A stretch of 64,000 nt of DNA from Siderastrea radians (lineage: Eukaryota; Cnidaria; Anthozoa; Scleractinia; Rhizangiidae): NCBI GenBank assembly GCA_964017195.1, contig OZ024900.1, positions 26,806,429-26,870,428 on the forward strand. The letters run 5' to 3'. Both the position numbers and the translations under genes were made by a program. How positions within the stretch are numbered: the first letter of the stretch is position 1; the number at the start of each line of letters is the position of its first letter. Shown here piece after piece: positions 33,461 through 45,831 of this stretch. The notes under the pieces were generated by a model. The model was not told the DNA's origin and did no database searches. It was given only the letters and a program-made list of their open reading frames with translations.

Positions 33461-34565
33461 CACATGACATAATGAACACTAAACCTTTCTCATATTCATG
33501 TTACATTTGAATACACCACACATATCACAAAATTCAATACAATTAGTGACAGAATTCCTGGCCTGGCCAATCAGTTAAAATCGATGATTGGGAATCAATC
33601 TGTTAATAAAAATTAATGACAGTTGATTGATATTGATTGGTATTGACTAATCGATCACCAATCGATAGCACAAGAAAAATTTCATTACTTACATTGCCTG
33701 CTATCTATTCTCATCAATAATAAAAACTGATTAGAGACAGATTTGAAGTGTTCGTCAATAGATAGCATTTCCATGAGACGTTTATGGCCCAGTGAGAGAG
33801 CTGTCATGAGATCAAAATGACAACAATGATTGGCAAAAATTGAAATTTTAAAAATGTCAATAAATTTCCTTCATCAAATAGTTATTGATTTCCAAAATCA
33901 GTTGATTAATTGACATACTAAATGAATTACATCATTCTACGATTCAAGTTTGACCAACACCAATTATCAATTTCATTGATTGTTTGGGTAGGCAGTGTTC
34001 TGAGAATAGGTTCTGGCAACTGCTTTTTTCTTTAAGGCAGCAGTCCACCTTTGATCCTTGATCTTACTTACCCAGTCAGCCCCAAAATACCTTGAAGGTA
34101 GATACAGTAAATAAAAGGTACTCTATGCAGCCCTGTGCAACTGATGCTCACAATAATAATGTGCACTGTCTTGCTACAAGATGTCCTCCACCATGTTCAG
34201 TTCAAAGTTTTAATAATTGTTGTTGTCTGGAGTGCATCCTTATGGCAAATACTGATAAGGGTCAGCCAGGATAGTTTAAAAACAGGCTAATTTTGTGAAA
34301 GCATTTTTTTCTAAGCACATTTGATTTTCAGCAGCTGTTCGTCTATCCTGGCTTAGACACATTTCTAAAAGTTTGGTGAGAATCGACTAATAGATGTAGG
34401 CAGGTAAGAAGTGTGAAGAAAGTAATTTTTTAATAAAAAGCTTGTTTTACAACCCAGATTAAACCTTATTTCACTAAACAGGTGGTTACAGTACAACATG
34501 GTTCATCTCCAGGCAACAAAATAAAAAAAACCTCATTGGCAAACAGTAAAATTAACTGTCAGTAC
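33461..34565. other. FAH intron, unrecognised
   Basis: AT-rich, with a dense run of ATTGATTGG/AATCGAT words near 33.55-33.97 kb. No feature is supported. Confidence 0.45.
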
Positions 34566-34619
34566 CTTATCCATTGCAATTGGCTCCCCAAGATTATTTC
34601 CAGGTCCACAAAAGAATGC
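34566..34619 (-). CDS. FAH: Fumarylacetoacetase, internal exon after the giant intron
   Basis: This 54-bp exon encodes AFFCGPGNNLGEPIAMDK (family AFFVGPGNRLGEPI). It has a phase-0 start and end, acceptor AACAG and donor GTACTG. It joins LDFELEM from the exon at 61126-61178. The intervening intron is about 26.5 kb and contains the THAP-containing candidate element and the whole tRNA-like tandem array. Confidence 0.95.
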
Positions 34620-35914
34620 CTGTTAAAGCAAAGATTTTAATTGTAAATTACTATTTACTACATAGGGCATGGTCACACTCCGTGTTTGGTTCAGTGTTAC
34701 CATTGTCATTGAAACACCACTGGGTATTTAAACCATATAACCAAATTTAAATACGAAAGGAAAGGCTATATTTTAATGTGGCTTCATTTTACATTCAGTG
34801 CTCGTTGCTCGGGTGATGCAATTAATTCAAAGGGATTTATATTAACCACGACATAAACAATGCTTGGTAGCATGGTTGAGAAGTGTGACCACAGGCAGAC
34901 AATCCAAACTGTTTGAGGCGGCACAATGTCACACTACGCTATTTGATCTCCTACATTTTCTGTATTTGTTTCGGCTAATCTCGGCTGTAAATAAGTCAAA
35001 TGCTTCCTTTTACATTACAATAGCCAACAGATATCTCTTTTTGGGCTAATTCCTTTTAGGCTACATAATGTAACTTATTTTATAATAACCCATCTGAGTG
35101 CTATTTGTTGTCGAAATGCTCAAGATAGTCACAAAGTCCTTGAGAGGAGCTGGAGATGGGAAAAAAATTACATGTAACAGGCTGGTAACTTCAAGTCCAA
35201 AATAACTTGTTGTGCATGTACATTTGTGTGAATAATTGGGTTTTCATTCCTCATGTGACTGCTGAATTGTTTGTGTGCAATGTTCATACACAGTGTTCTT
35301 CACTCATTTCATCTACAGAGCAATCTTAGTAATAATGTGGAATTAAGTTTAACTGGCAATTTGTGCCATTAGAAAACATGGGCATGCATTGCGTGGTTGA
35401 ACTTTGTTGAAATGACAAGTCTCATTCTAGCAGACAAAACATTCATTCTGAGGACAAAACAACACACACGACCATTCTCGTAAATATTTCCCCCTCCGCT
35501 ATAGTACACTGAGTACATATTGTTGTATTACGCTCATCTCAACTCACGTGCTGGTCAAATGAGTGCTGATGGAAAGTGACTGTGTTGAAAACAGCTTTAT
35601 TTTTTTACTCAGCAATACCCTTGGAATGCAAAACAAAATCCTGCTAAAACAAAATCCTCCCAAAATTGGGAGATAAAGTAATCATTGGGCTAGTATAGGC
35701 CACAAGCTGAAAAGTCGAACTGACACTGGAACAAAACAACTGCATAAAAATTTGAAATTAAATCTAAAACTGAAACCTCAGTTAAGGTCAACTAATAATT
35801 GTCTACGTGATATAAGTCGAAGTCACAACAAGAGAGGACAGCCATTGGCACTCCCAGTTACACAAACTTGTTTAATATGCAAACTGAAGACCAAAAGAGG
35901 GCAAAGGTCATTTT
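34620..35914. other. Start of the giant FAH intron, unrecognised
   Basis: About 1.3 kb with no domain-bearing frame, RNA gene or clear repeat. Confidence 0.45.
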
Positions 35915-36249
35915 TCAAAGTGCCACTGGGACCAGAATTTTGGGATTCCATATTTTTGCATTTTCGAAAATAGTCTGTGGTTGTTAATCACCATGCCAAA
36001 TTTCAACTCATTATGACGACTGGAAGTCGCTTTTTTCGGACGGTTTTTGTCGAGTTTTTACGGCTGCCATTACTGGCCCTTGTTCCGGAAGCTGGCTTGC
36101 GAATTAGCGGAAGTGACGTGAGAGGCTCACCTCAAACCTATTCAGGCTTCATACGGTTACTTGCCGCAGGAAATCTAACTGTCGTCGAGGGAAGATTTCC
36201 TGCCAACTGTTTGCTGTACGACCTTGAAATTTTCGTTGCTGCAGCAGTT

Positions 36250-36552
36250 ATGAAGGGTATTACTTGTGTTGTACAAATGCTACAACAATAAATCCAACCA
36301 CCAAGCTGGTATTTCGCTTCATGAAAGCCTTGCGAGCGGACCCGCAATGGAAAAATGGATAATGTTTGTACTCACTCACAATGAAAATTTCAAGACGAGA
36401 CGTATTTTTGTCGGCTGTTCTGATCACTTCACGGACGAGTGTTTCCAGAGGGCTGTTCATGTCGAAGGATCCCAGAGGTCGATTATTCCATTGTCCATTC
36501 CAACTATAAGGAAAGAAAGATCCGGAAAAAACGAGACGAAAGGTACCTAATC
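36250..36552 (+). pseudogene. THAP zinc-finger domain fragment
   Basis: THAP is a C2CH DNA-binding finger found in P and Kolobok transposases and in host genes. The frame from 36266 reads LYKCYNNKSNHQAGISLHES, then MEKWIMFVLTHNENFKTRR, CSDHFTDECFQ and IPLSIPTI. These give the second zinc Cys, the KW motif, the C-S-x-H-F pair, the DxCF motif and the final (A)VPTI-like motif. The first zinc Cys (ITCVV) is in another frame, and about 2 nt appear to be missing between CVV and YKC. It may be broken, or this may be a splice or start boundary that I misread. It stops soon after KNETKGT, at a GTACCT. Confidence 0.65.
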
Positions 36553-37809
36553 TTAACGCAGTTGAAGTGCTAGTTTGTTTCTTCTTCAACGCATCCACCA
36601 TTGTGCAAAACTTATTTTCTCTTAATATATTTTAAAATTTATTTTGCTTGTGGAAATTAAACCCTTTCAGTTCTGCCGTCTGCTAGCATGAAGATCTTCG
36701 GTGTAGTCCTCATAAAATGCATCCTGGGCAAATGCAGGACCACTGCGATTGAGCCAATAGTTTGTATTGCTTAACTTTTCTTCTTTTTTTAAGCTCCACA
36801 TGTGTTAATTTCAAAGCAGTAATCGCTTAGAAGCATGGACATTTATTTTATAGCATTACCATCCTGAATGTCTCGAAACTTTTCTCCTTATTCCCTGTCG
36901 GTGAAGAGTCGATTGACATTATTGTTCGAAATATATAAAGACTTCGATAGGTCGGCTCGTCTTGCGTGGAAATTTAAGTTGGGAAAAAATATCACACGCC
37001 ACTTAATATTTGTCTAAGGGTTTTCCAATGTTTTTTCTTTAACTGTCATAGCAATCTCAGTAAATGAACTAGAAACCAGGAAAAATGATAAGATATCAAG
37101 TTATCATTTTTACGCAATGAATAAAGCAAGTGAAAGCTTTGTTTCCTTGGTGGTCTGCATGTTGTTGTTGAGCAGCAGAAAATTTTCCTGGTGGCTTTGA
37201 TTTGCGCTATATTAATATTTAGATTCCGGTTACACAAGGCCTCCAGTTCTTAAAAAAGGTGTTGGTTTTAAGTTCACTTTTTACGGCTCAAGTTAAGCAT
37301 TCTACAAAAACTGTTCAAAATATTGAGAAACGGCAAGCAATTGTGTTTCAATGCATTAAGCGACCACTGTACTATGATGGACACGATAAGCTTCATCAGC
37401 TGACTGCCAGAGGTCACTACAGCATTACGGCTCTTCAAGAAAGTTTCCCATACTATGCTAAGAATGGCCAAAAATCTCAATGCTTTACAACATATAAATG
37501 AATATAAACAACGGCAGACAAAATATAGCTTCTTTTATTTCTCCAACGAAGCGAACAATAAAATCAATTAACCGACGCTTGAGAATTCGCGAGCAACAAA
37601 TTCTAGAGTTCTCATAGGTGTTTCGTCTAAACTTCCAAAGCTTAAAACATCAATTTTTCGAACAGCTGGACAGCCATTTATCCGTTGGATAAGAGTTATC
37701 CGCTCTATGAGCAACTTGTTTCTGAACTGTAATCACTGTATAAGCATTATTTCGCACATATTTTGAACTCCCGCCAATAAGGTGAGAAAAACAACTTTGA
37801 ACGGTTTGT

Positions 37810-37974
37810 TTACAAGCTTATAAGCTGAAATCTCCTGACATCAGTTCTTTCATCGTATGGTAAGAAAAATTCTTCGTTTGCCGAATGAAATGAATCCTCT
37901 GATGCTTCGGAAGCTGAAGACTGTTCGGAATCATAGAAATACTCTTCGGAGGTTTCGCAGTTGATGGTAGGCAT
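37810..37974 (-). CDS. Small acidic Ser/Glu-rich frame, function unknown
   Basis: 54 codons beginning MPTINCETSEEYFYDSEQSS, then acidic (ASEASEDSFHSANEEFFLPY) and ending RTDVRRFQLISL. Low-complexity acidic N-termini of this type occur in many transposon ORFs, but I do not recognise a family. It faces the THAP fragment and lies next to the right inverted end, so it is probably a first exon of an element gene, not a host gene. Confidence 0.35.
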   Translation of the reverse strand: MPTINCETSEEYFYDSEQSSASEASEDSFHSANEEFFLPYDERTDVRRFQLISL

Positions 37975-38199
37975 CTTGAGTCAAAACACAAGGAAACGCG
38001 ACTGAGGTGAGCCTCTGACATCACAAGCTATTAAATTGCGCAATCACCCAGGAACACATTTTCAGTAATGGCAGACAACTTTGGAGCTAAAAAATATTAT
38101 ATTGTTCAGTTTTCTGGGTAAGTATAGACACAACACGTTATTCTGCGACAGAATTTGGCTGAAATAAACCTATGAATTTTCGTCTCAGTGGCACTTTAA

Positions 38200-38551
38200 A
38201 CAATTTTCATATGTTCCTGTATATGATAAAACCAAGAAAGAAATCATGATTTCTAATATGTTAACTGGAAAATCTGTGGATGTGACTGATATAAATCATG
38301 GATGTCACAACATTGTAAACTAAAACTTAACCATATTGTGAGAAAACAGGTTTAAAAACCTACAGACACACTTAAATGATCAAACTAATTTATGCAAATT
38401 AGAGACTAACACTTGAAGATCATACCGACTTTTGTTTCACCCGCCTATCCGTGGACTACAAATCACACATGCCTCAAAATTACCGTTAGGTAGTCAAAAT
38501 TAGTCACGTTGCTCAACATAATGATAACCATGGAAGTTCATATCCACAAGA
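38200..38551. other. Spacer between two TTAA-associated structures
   Basis: No feature recognised. Confidence 0.5.
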
Positions 38552-38555
38552 TTAA

Positions 38556-38790
38556 AGTGCACCTAACCCCAAAATATTTTTTACGCTTATATAAAACTTT
38601 GCACCTATTTTCAAAACATTTCGCCATTTTTTGCAGTTTTTGACTTTTTTACGGGCTTTAAAACTTACGAGAAACTATAAGCATCATTTGTTGCACGACC
38701 GAGTCAGAAGGGGCATGGGTCTATTCCTGATTTGACGTCAGGAACTGCTTTGCATGCACGTTTACAAGTTGAGGGAACAAGTGCCATTTG
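38556..38790 (+). repeat. Left inverted terminal sequence of the array region
   Basis: Begins AGTGCACCTAACCCCAAAAT directly after TTAA (38552-38555). Roughly 215-240 bp match, at about 75% by eye, the reverse complement of 59475-59709, including GGCATGGGTCTATTCCTGAT and TTGACGTCA. Confidence 0.8.
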
Positions 38791-39839
38791 ATGGCGAAAT
38801 CTTTTCTCCGAGAAAAGACTGAGCCCGCGATTTTCGGCATTTGGCCAGTGGGCTACTCAGGGCCTCGATCACCTCGAGTGAAATACCAAAAAGGGCTCCA
38901 TTTCTAAAACTATTTAACGTGAGGACCAGTTTATTCTGTTGCTTCCAAAAAACAGCTACTCTCAACTTGGAAGAGAAAGCAGACCGTTAAAAAACATTTA
39001 TCAGGACAAACTACGTGCTCGCTATTAAATTTGGGTGACATCTATTTTAAGAATTGTTTGGGACGGGTTGCCGAGCACAGGTAAGGGCCAGTGTTATAAG
39101 TCGGCTGGACGAGTGGTATTTGAAATATCTTGAGCATGGAAAGGATGGGGAAACTGACTAGCTCTCAGCAAACAGGACAACGACAATGATTTCGCCGTCA
39201 TGCTACATGTATTACTAAATCCGTGCGTAATCCGTTGTTTAGACCTGACTGATTGATATGCTTATGGATTCAGATTTGTATTCTTATTCTTTTCAATTTT
39301 CCACTTTATCACCATTTCAGTCTTGATAATGATGTCAGCGATATCAAAATGCTGTCTCATCTTGCTATAATTTTTGTATTTATGGCAAAATGCTTGAGCA
39401 AATAAGCAGTAGTTTGTTTTGAAACCAAGAATTATGAACGCTATAACCGTATAATAATACTTCAGTTTCAAGTCGGAATTTGTGGGTTCCTCAGTCGGTT
39501 CTTCAATGTGAATTCCTTCTGAGCTTGAATAATAAAGAATTACAGATGTGTTTGTCTTGGAAGGCGTTTCTCAGTGGGTCATGAACAAAGTCAGTAATGC
39601 TAACAAACAGTTGAGAATTATTGATGAGAAGAATCAATACAACATGCGGACCGCTGAGGAAACAGCAAGTTTAGCTCTTGTTTTTGGTTCAAATAAAAAA
39701 GCGCATTGTTTCAGCAGTTTTTTTCTAGTAGAAAATTAACCTGGATCAGAATAGTGGTCATTGGGATTAAGACAGACTTAACAAGAAAAGCCCCAGGGGC
39801 ATTAGACCCCGCAAGGGACTTTCCCGAATCGGCTTCTGT
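38791..39839. other. Left shoulder of the array
   Basis: About 1 kb of single-copy-looking sequence between the inverted end and the first array subrepeat. A minus-strand frame (38762-38965) has no domain. Confidence 0.5.
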
Positions 39840-41278
39840 GTTTCAGTGATGTAATATTTACGTGCCAAGGTTCATGCCAGCTTCAAAGCTCGCTAGCACC
39901 TTCGTCCTTGCTCTCATCGAAGAGAAGTCAACTTTATTGAATTTCTTGTACTTTTCTACATAACTTTCCCTAAATATTTTGGCAAAGCAAAGCAAAACTG
40001 CCAAAGAAATGCTTGCATTTCACTGTTGAATTATTCAACTTGGCGAAAGCAAGGGACTTCCCCCGAATCGGCTTCTGTGTTTCAGTGATGTAATGTTTAC
40101 GTGCCAGGGCAAGTTAGGCAAATTCATGCCAGCTTCAAAGGTTGCTAGCACCTTCATACTTGCTTTCATCGAAGGGGTTTTTATGCCATTAAATCGCCAG
40201 TAATTTTCTACACCAACTTTCCTGAAAATTCTGGCGAATAAACGCTAAACGAACGAAGATTACCGGCAAGTATTGTTTTGACCAAGCGGAGAGGTCTGGG
40301 GCAAGTGACCACCGAAAAAAAACAAGAAAAGCCCCAGGGGCATTGGACCCCGCCGTTTTCCTCCTCCCCTCATGGTGCAAAATACAGTACGGTCACTCAA
40401 GATATGAGCCCAACTGTTGCCCCAAGTTGGTAATTTGTCTTACCATTGACGAGTTTGCTGCCACCCCCCCCCCCACCACGTCTTCTCTGCACCCTCCTGC
40501 TTGTGATAACATGAATCCCTAATAGTACGAACACCTTGCCCATCCCTCATTCCTTGGTCATCCACCTGCTCTGACATGCGCGAAGAAGAACGTGACGAAA
40601 TATTTTTGACCATAGCATGGCTCAGTTACGTCACGTTTTTCTAAAACGAACTGCCAAGGGCACGGAAATGAGATTTATTACTAAAGAACAATAGTCTTAT
40701 AATCTCAAGGGAATGGTTATCTACCAAAAAAAGAAACGTACAAGTCTACTTTTAGGTCGATGAATGATCTGCTGAAAGCAAGGGACTTCCACGAATTGGC
40801 TTCTGTGTTTCAGTGATGTAATGTTTACGTGTCAGGGCAGGTTAGGCGAATTCATGCCAGCTTCAAAGCTCGCTAGCACCTTCATTCTTGCTTTCATAGA
40901 AGGGGTTTTTATGCCATTAAATCGCCAGTAATTTTCTACACCAACTTTCATAAAAATTCTGGTGAATAAACACTAAACGAACAAAGTTTACTGGCAAGTA
41001 TTGTTTTGACCCCGAGCGGAGGTCTGGGACAAGTGACCACCCAAAAAAATAATGAAAAACAAGAAAAGCCCCAGGGGGCATTAACCCCGCCGTTGTTCTC
41101 TCTGCCCTTGGGGTCCAAAATATATTACGGCCAGGTAAAAGTTGGTGATTTATCGTATCTTTTACGTGCTTGCGATGATAATATAAATCAAGACACGACT
41201 TGCCTAATCACTCTGTTTTAGCGTGCGTGACGAAGAGCGTGATGAAATTATTATTTTGATCACAGCGTGACTCAGCCT

Positions 41279-41351
41279 GGCCTCGTAGCTCAGTTGGTTG
41301 AGCGACGGTGTTCTAATCCGGAGGTCGTGGGTTCGAACCCCGCCGCGGTCA
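41279..41351 (+). ncRNA. tRNA-like module 1
   Basis: 73 nt starting GGCCTCGTAGCTCAGTTGG. A box TAGCTCAGTTGG and B box GGTTCGAACCC are tRNA-like, with a good D-arm and T-arm, and TTTTT follows within 6 nt as a Pol III stop. The formal anticodon is UCU (Arg). The anticodon stem has only three good pairs, position 32 is G, and this copy has CGCGGTC in the acceptor strand, giving a mismatch. A Pol III transcript is plausible; a working tRNA is doubtful. Confidence 0.6.
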
Positions 41352-44221
41352 AAGATTTTTCTTTTATCTTGGTTCTCATTTCTAATTTCTTACTTTTAAG
41401 GCCTGTGGTCGGGGGGAAATTATGGAGGGCAGTATTACTCACTTCTTGGCACTCATACGTACATACTTTACATCATAATTACTAAGTTCATAGCGATCGC
41501 GAGTTCATGCCAGCTTTCAAACTTAAGCTCCCTAGTACATTCGTGCTTGATCTCGTCGAAGAAATGTTAACTCCATTGAATTCCTTGTACTTTTCTACAT
41601 AACTTTCCCTAAAGATTTTGGCGAAGCAAAGCAAACTGCCAAAAAAATGCTTGCATTTGACTGTTGAATTATTCAACTTGGCGAAAGCAAGGGACTTCCC
41701 CGAATCGGCTTCTGTGTTTCAGTGATGTAATGTTTACGTGCCACGGCAAGTTAGGCGAATTTATTCCAGCTTCAAAGCTCGCTAGCACCTTCGTTCCTAC
41801 TTTCATCGGACCCCGCCGTTTTTCTCCTCCTCCCAGGGAGCAAGATATTACGGTCACTCAAGATACGAGCTCAAGTATTGTAAATTTTAAAGTTGATGAT
41901 TTATCATACCTGTGTTTGCTGCCATTTCCCCTTATGCGTCTGCTCTGCACCCTTCTCCCTGTGGTAACATGAATCCCTGATAGTATGAACCCCATCCCTC
42001 ATTCCTTGGTCATCCACTTGTCCTAGCTTTCGCGAAGAAGAACGTGACGAAATATTTTGACCATAGCGTGACTCAATTAAGTCACGTCTTTTTAAAATAA
42101 ACGAACTGACATGTCAGCGTAATTCTAAATAGCAAGGGCACGGAAATTTAAATAGATTTCTTGATAAAAAACTCATTCTAAAATCTAAAGGAAACTGGTA
42201 GCTATGAAAAACCGTAAAAGTCTATTTTAGGCCGTGATTCGATGAGTGATTTGGCGCAAGCAAGTTTACTTCTCCGAATCGGCTTCTGTGTTTCAGACGT
42301 AATGTTTATGTGCTACGGCGCGTAGCATGAATCATTGGCTTTCAAAGCTCGCTAGCACCTTCGTCCTTGCTCTCATTGAAGAGAAGTCAACTCCACTGAA
42401 TTTCTTGTACTTTTCTACACAACTTTCCCTAAAGATTTTGGCGAAGCAAAGCAAAACTGCCAAAAATATGCTTGCATTTCACTGTTGAATTTTTCAACTT
42501 GGCGAAAGCAAGGGACTTCCCCGGATCACCTTTTGTGTTTCAGTGATGTAATGTTTACGTGCCAGGGCAGGTTTGGCAAACTCATGGCAGCTTCAAAGCT
42601 CGCTAGCACCTTCGTTCTTGCTTTCATCGAAGGAATTTTCATGCCATTAAATCGCCAGTAATTTTCTACACCAACTTTCATGAAAATTCTGGCGAATAAA
42701 CGCTGAACGAACAAAGTTTACCGGCAAGTATTGTTTTGACCGAGCGCAGGTCTGGGGCAACTGACCACGACAGAAAAAAAAACAAGAAAAGCCCCAGGGG
42801 CATTAGACCCCACCGTTGTTCTCCCCCCCGGGGGGGTGTAAAATATGTTACGGTCACTCAAGATATTAAAAAGCCCTTGGCTGTGTAGCGAAAGACACGA
42901 CGAGTATCTCCTTGGCCGAGCGAAAACCGGAGGTCTGGGGCAAGTGACCACCAAAAAAAAAAAAAAAAAAACCACGAAAAACAAGAAAAGCCCCAGGGGC
43001 ATTGGACCCCGCCGTTTCCCCCCCCCCCCTCGGGGTGCAAATACATTACGGTCACTCAAGATATGTGCCCAAGTGGTATAAAGTTTTGAAGTTGGTGATT
43101 TTTCTAACGTTTGACGTGTGCTGCCACCCCCCCCCCCCCAACGTCTTCTCTGCACCCTTCTCCTTGTGATATCATGGATCCCTTGTAGTATGAATACCTT
43201 TCCCTTCCCTCATTCCTTGGTCATCCACCTGTTCTAGCACTCGCGAAGAAGAACGTGACGAAATAGTTTTGACCATGGCGTGACTTAGTTACGTCAATTT
43301 TTTAACGAAATGACATCTCAGCGTAATTCTAAATATTAAACAAGGGCACGGAAATTTAAATAGATTTATTGATGAAGAAAAATTATCCTTAAATCGAAAG
43401 GGAACGGTTATCTACTGAAAAATGAAACGTAAAGGTCTACTTTTAGGCCATGATTCGATAAATGCTTTAGCGAAAGCAAAACAATTCCCCGAATCGGCTT
43501 CTGTCTTTCAATGACGTTATGTTTACGTGTTACGGTAAGTTTAGGTGAATTCATGCCAGCTTCAAAGCTCGCTAGCACCTTCTTCCTTGCTCTCATCGAA
43601 GAGAAGTCAACTCCATTGAATTTCTTGTACTTTTCTACACAACTTTCCCTAAAGATTTTGGTGAAGCAAAGCAAAACTGCCAAAAAAATGCTTGCATTTT
43701 ACTGTTGAATTATTCAACTTGGCGAAAGCGAGGGACTTCCCCGAATCCCCTTTTGTGTTTCAGTGATGTAATGTTTACGTGCCAGGGCAAGTTTGGCAAA
43801 TTCATGCCAGCTTTAAAGCTCGCTAGCACCTTCGTTCTTGCTTTCATCGAAGGGGTTTTCATGCCATTAAATCGCCAGTAATTTTCTACACCAACTTTCA
43901 AGAAAATTCTGGCGAAATAATGCTAAACGAACCAACATTACCGGCAAGTATTGTTTTGACCGAGCGGAGGTCTGGGGCAAGTGACCACGACGACAAAAAA
44001 AACAAGAAAAGCCCCAGGGGGCATTAACCCCGCCGTTGTTCTCTCTGCCCTTGGGGTCCAAAATATATTACGGCCAGGTAAAAGTTGGTGATTTATCGTA
44101 TCTTTTACGTGCTTGCGATGATAATATGAATCAAGACACGACTTGCCTAATCACTCTGTTTTAGCGTGCGTGACGAAGAGCGTGATGAAATTATTATTTT
44201 GATCACAGCGTGACTCAGCCT

Positions 44222-44294
44222 GGCCTCGTAGCTCAGTTGGTTGAGCGACGGTGTTCTAATCCGGAGGTCGTGGGTTCGAATCCCGCCGCGGTCA
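44222..44294 (+). ncRNA. tRNA-like module 2
   Basis: Same as module 1, including the CGCGGTC acceptor variant, but with the canonical B box GGTTCGAATCC. A T-run follows. The shared variant ties modules 1 and 2 to a recent common duplication. Confidence 0.6.
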
Positions 44295-45758
44295 AAGATT
44301 TTTCTTTTATCTTGGTTCTCATTTCTAATTTCTTACTTTTAAGGCCTGTGGTCGGGGGGAAATTATGGAGGGCAGTATTACTCACTTCTTGGCACTCATA
44401 CATACATACTTTACATCATAATTACTAAGTTCATAGCGATCGCGAGTTCATGCCAGCTTTCAAAGCTCGCTAGCACCTTCGTCCTTGCTCTCATCGAAGA
44501 GAAGTCAACTTTATTGAATTTCTTGTACTTTTCTACACAACTTTCCCTAAAGATTTTGGCGAAGCAAAGCAAAACTGCCAAAAAAATGCTTGCATTTGAC
44601 TGTTGAATTATTCAACTTGGCGAAAGCAAGGGACTTCCCCGAATCGGCTTCTGTGTTTCAGTGATGTAATGTTTACGTGCCACGGCAAGTTAGGCGAATT
44701 TATTCCAGCTTCAAAGCTCGCTAGCACCTTCGTTCCTACTTTCATCGGACCCCGCCGTTTTTCTCCTCCTCCCAGGGAGCAAAATATATTACGGTCACTC
44801 AAGATACGAGCTCAAGTATTGTAAATTTTAAAGTTGATGATTTATCGTACCTGTGTTTGCTGCCATTTCCCCTTATGCGTCTGCTCTGCACCCTTCTCCC
44901 TGTGGTAACATGAATCCCTGATAGTATGAACCCCATCCCTCATTCCTTGGTCATCCACTTGTCCTAGCTTTCGCGAAGAAGAACGTGGCGAAATATTTTG
45001 ACCATAGCGTGACTCAATTAAGTCACGTTTTTTAAAATAAACGTACTGACATGTCAGCGTAATTCTAAATAGCAAGGGCACGGAAATTTAAATAGATTTC
45101 TTGATAAAAAACTCATTCTAAAATCTAAAGGAAACTGGTAGCTATGAAAAACCGTAAAAGTCTATTTTAGGCCGTGATTCGATGAGTGATTTGGCGCAAG
45201 CAAGTTTACTTCTCCGAATCGGCTTCTGTGTTTCAGACGTAATGTTTATGTGCTACGGCACGTAGCATGAATCATTGGCTTTCAAAGCTCGCTAGCACCT
45301 TCGTCCTTGCTCTCATTGAAGAGAAGTCAACTCCATTGAATTTCTTGTACTTTTCTACACAACTTTCCCTAAAGATTTTGGCGAAGCAAAGCAAAACTGC
45401 CAAAAATATGCTTGCATTTCACTGTTGAATTTTTCAACTTGGCGAAAGCAAGGGACTTCCCCGGATCACCTTTTGTGTTTCAGTGATGTAATGTTTACGT
45501 GCCAGGGCAGGTTTGGCAAATTCATGCCAGCTTCAAAGCTCGCTAGCACCTTCGTTCTTGCTTTCATCGAAGGAATTTTCATGCCATTAAATCGCCGGTA
45601 ATTTTCTACACCAACTTTCATGAAAATTCTGGCGAATAAACACTAAATGAACAAAGTTTACCGGCAAGTATTGTTTTGACCGAGCGGAGGTCTGGGGCAA
45701 CTGACCACGACAAAAAAAAAAAACAAGAAAAGCCCCAGGGGGCATTAACCCCGCCGTT

Positions 45759-45831
45759 GTCCTCGTAGCTCAGTTGGTTGAGCGACGGTGTTCTAATCCG
45801 GAGGTCGTGGGTTCGAATCCCGCCGGGGTCA
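45759..45831 (+). ncRNA. tRNA-like module 3, leader deleted
   Basis: The body and B box are intact and the acceptor strand is CGGGGTC. The second base is T instead of G (GTCCTCG). About 185 bp of upstream leader are missing, with the module joined directly to CATTAACCCCGCCGTTGT. The internal promoter boxes are retained. Confidence 0.6.

Larger units (their letters stand above)
35919..38195. mobile_element. Candidate Kolobok-like element with THAP remnant
   Basis: Inverted ends AGTGCCACTG, with weaker homology inward (GGGACCAGAATTT against GAGACGAAAATTC). A second inverted block (CTGCCATTACT and GTGACGTGAGAGGCTCACCT) lies about 150 bp inside each end. The flanks are TCAA (left) and TTAA (right), one mismatch from a TTAA duplication. 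It contains a THAP fragment on the + strand and a small acidic frame on the minus strand. THAP and TTAA together point to Kolobok. It could instead be two copies of one repeat in opposite orientation. Confidence 0.5.

Noticed and set aside
42718..43155. Gly/Arg/Phe-rich frames with FFFFF or KKKK tracts
   Set aside because: Translations of A-runs and C/G-runs in the array, with no conserved content.
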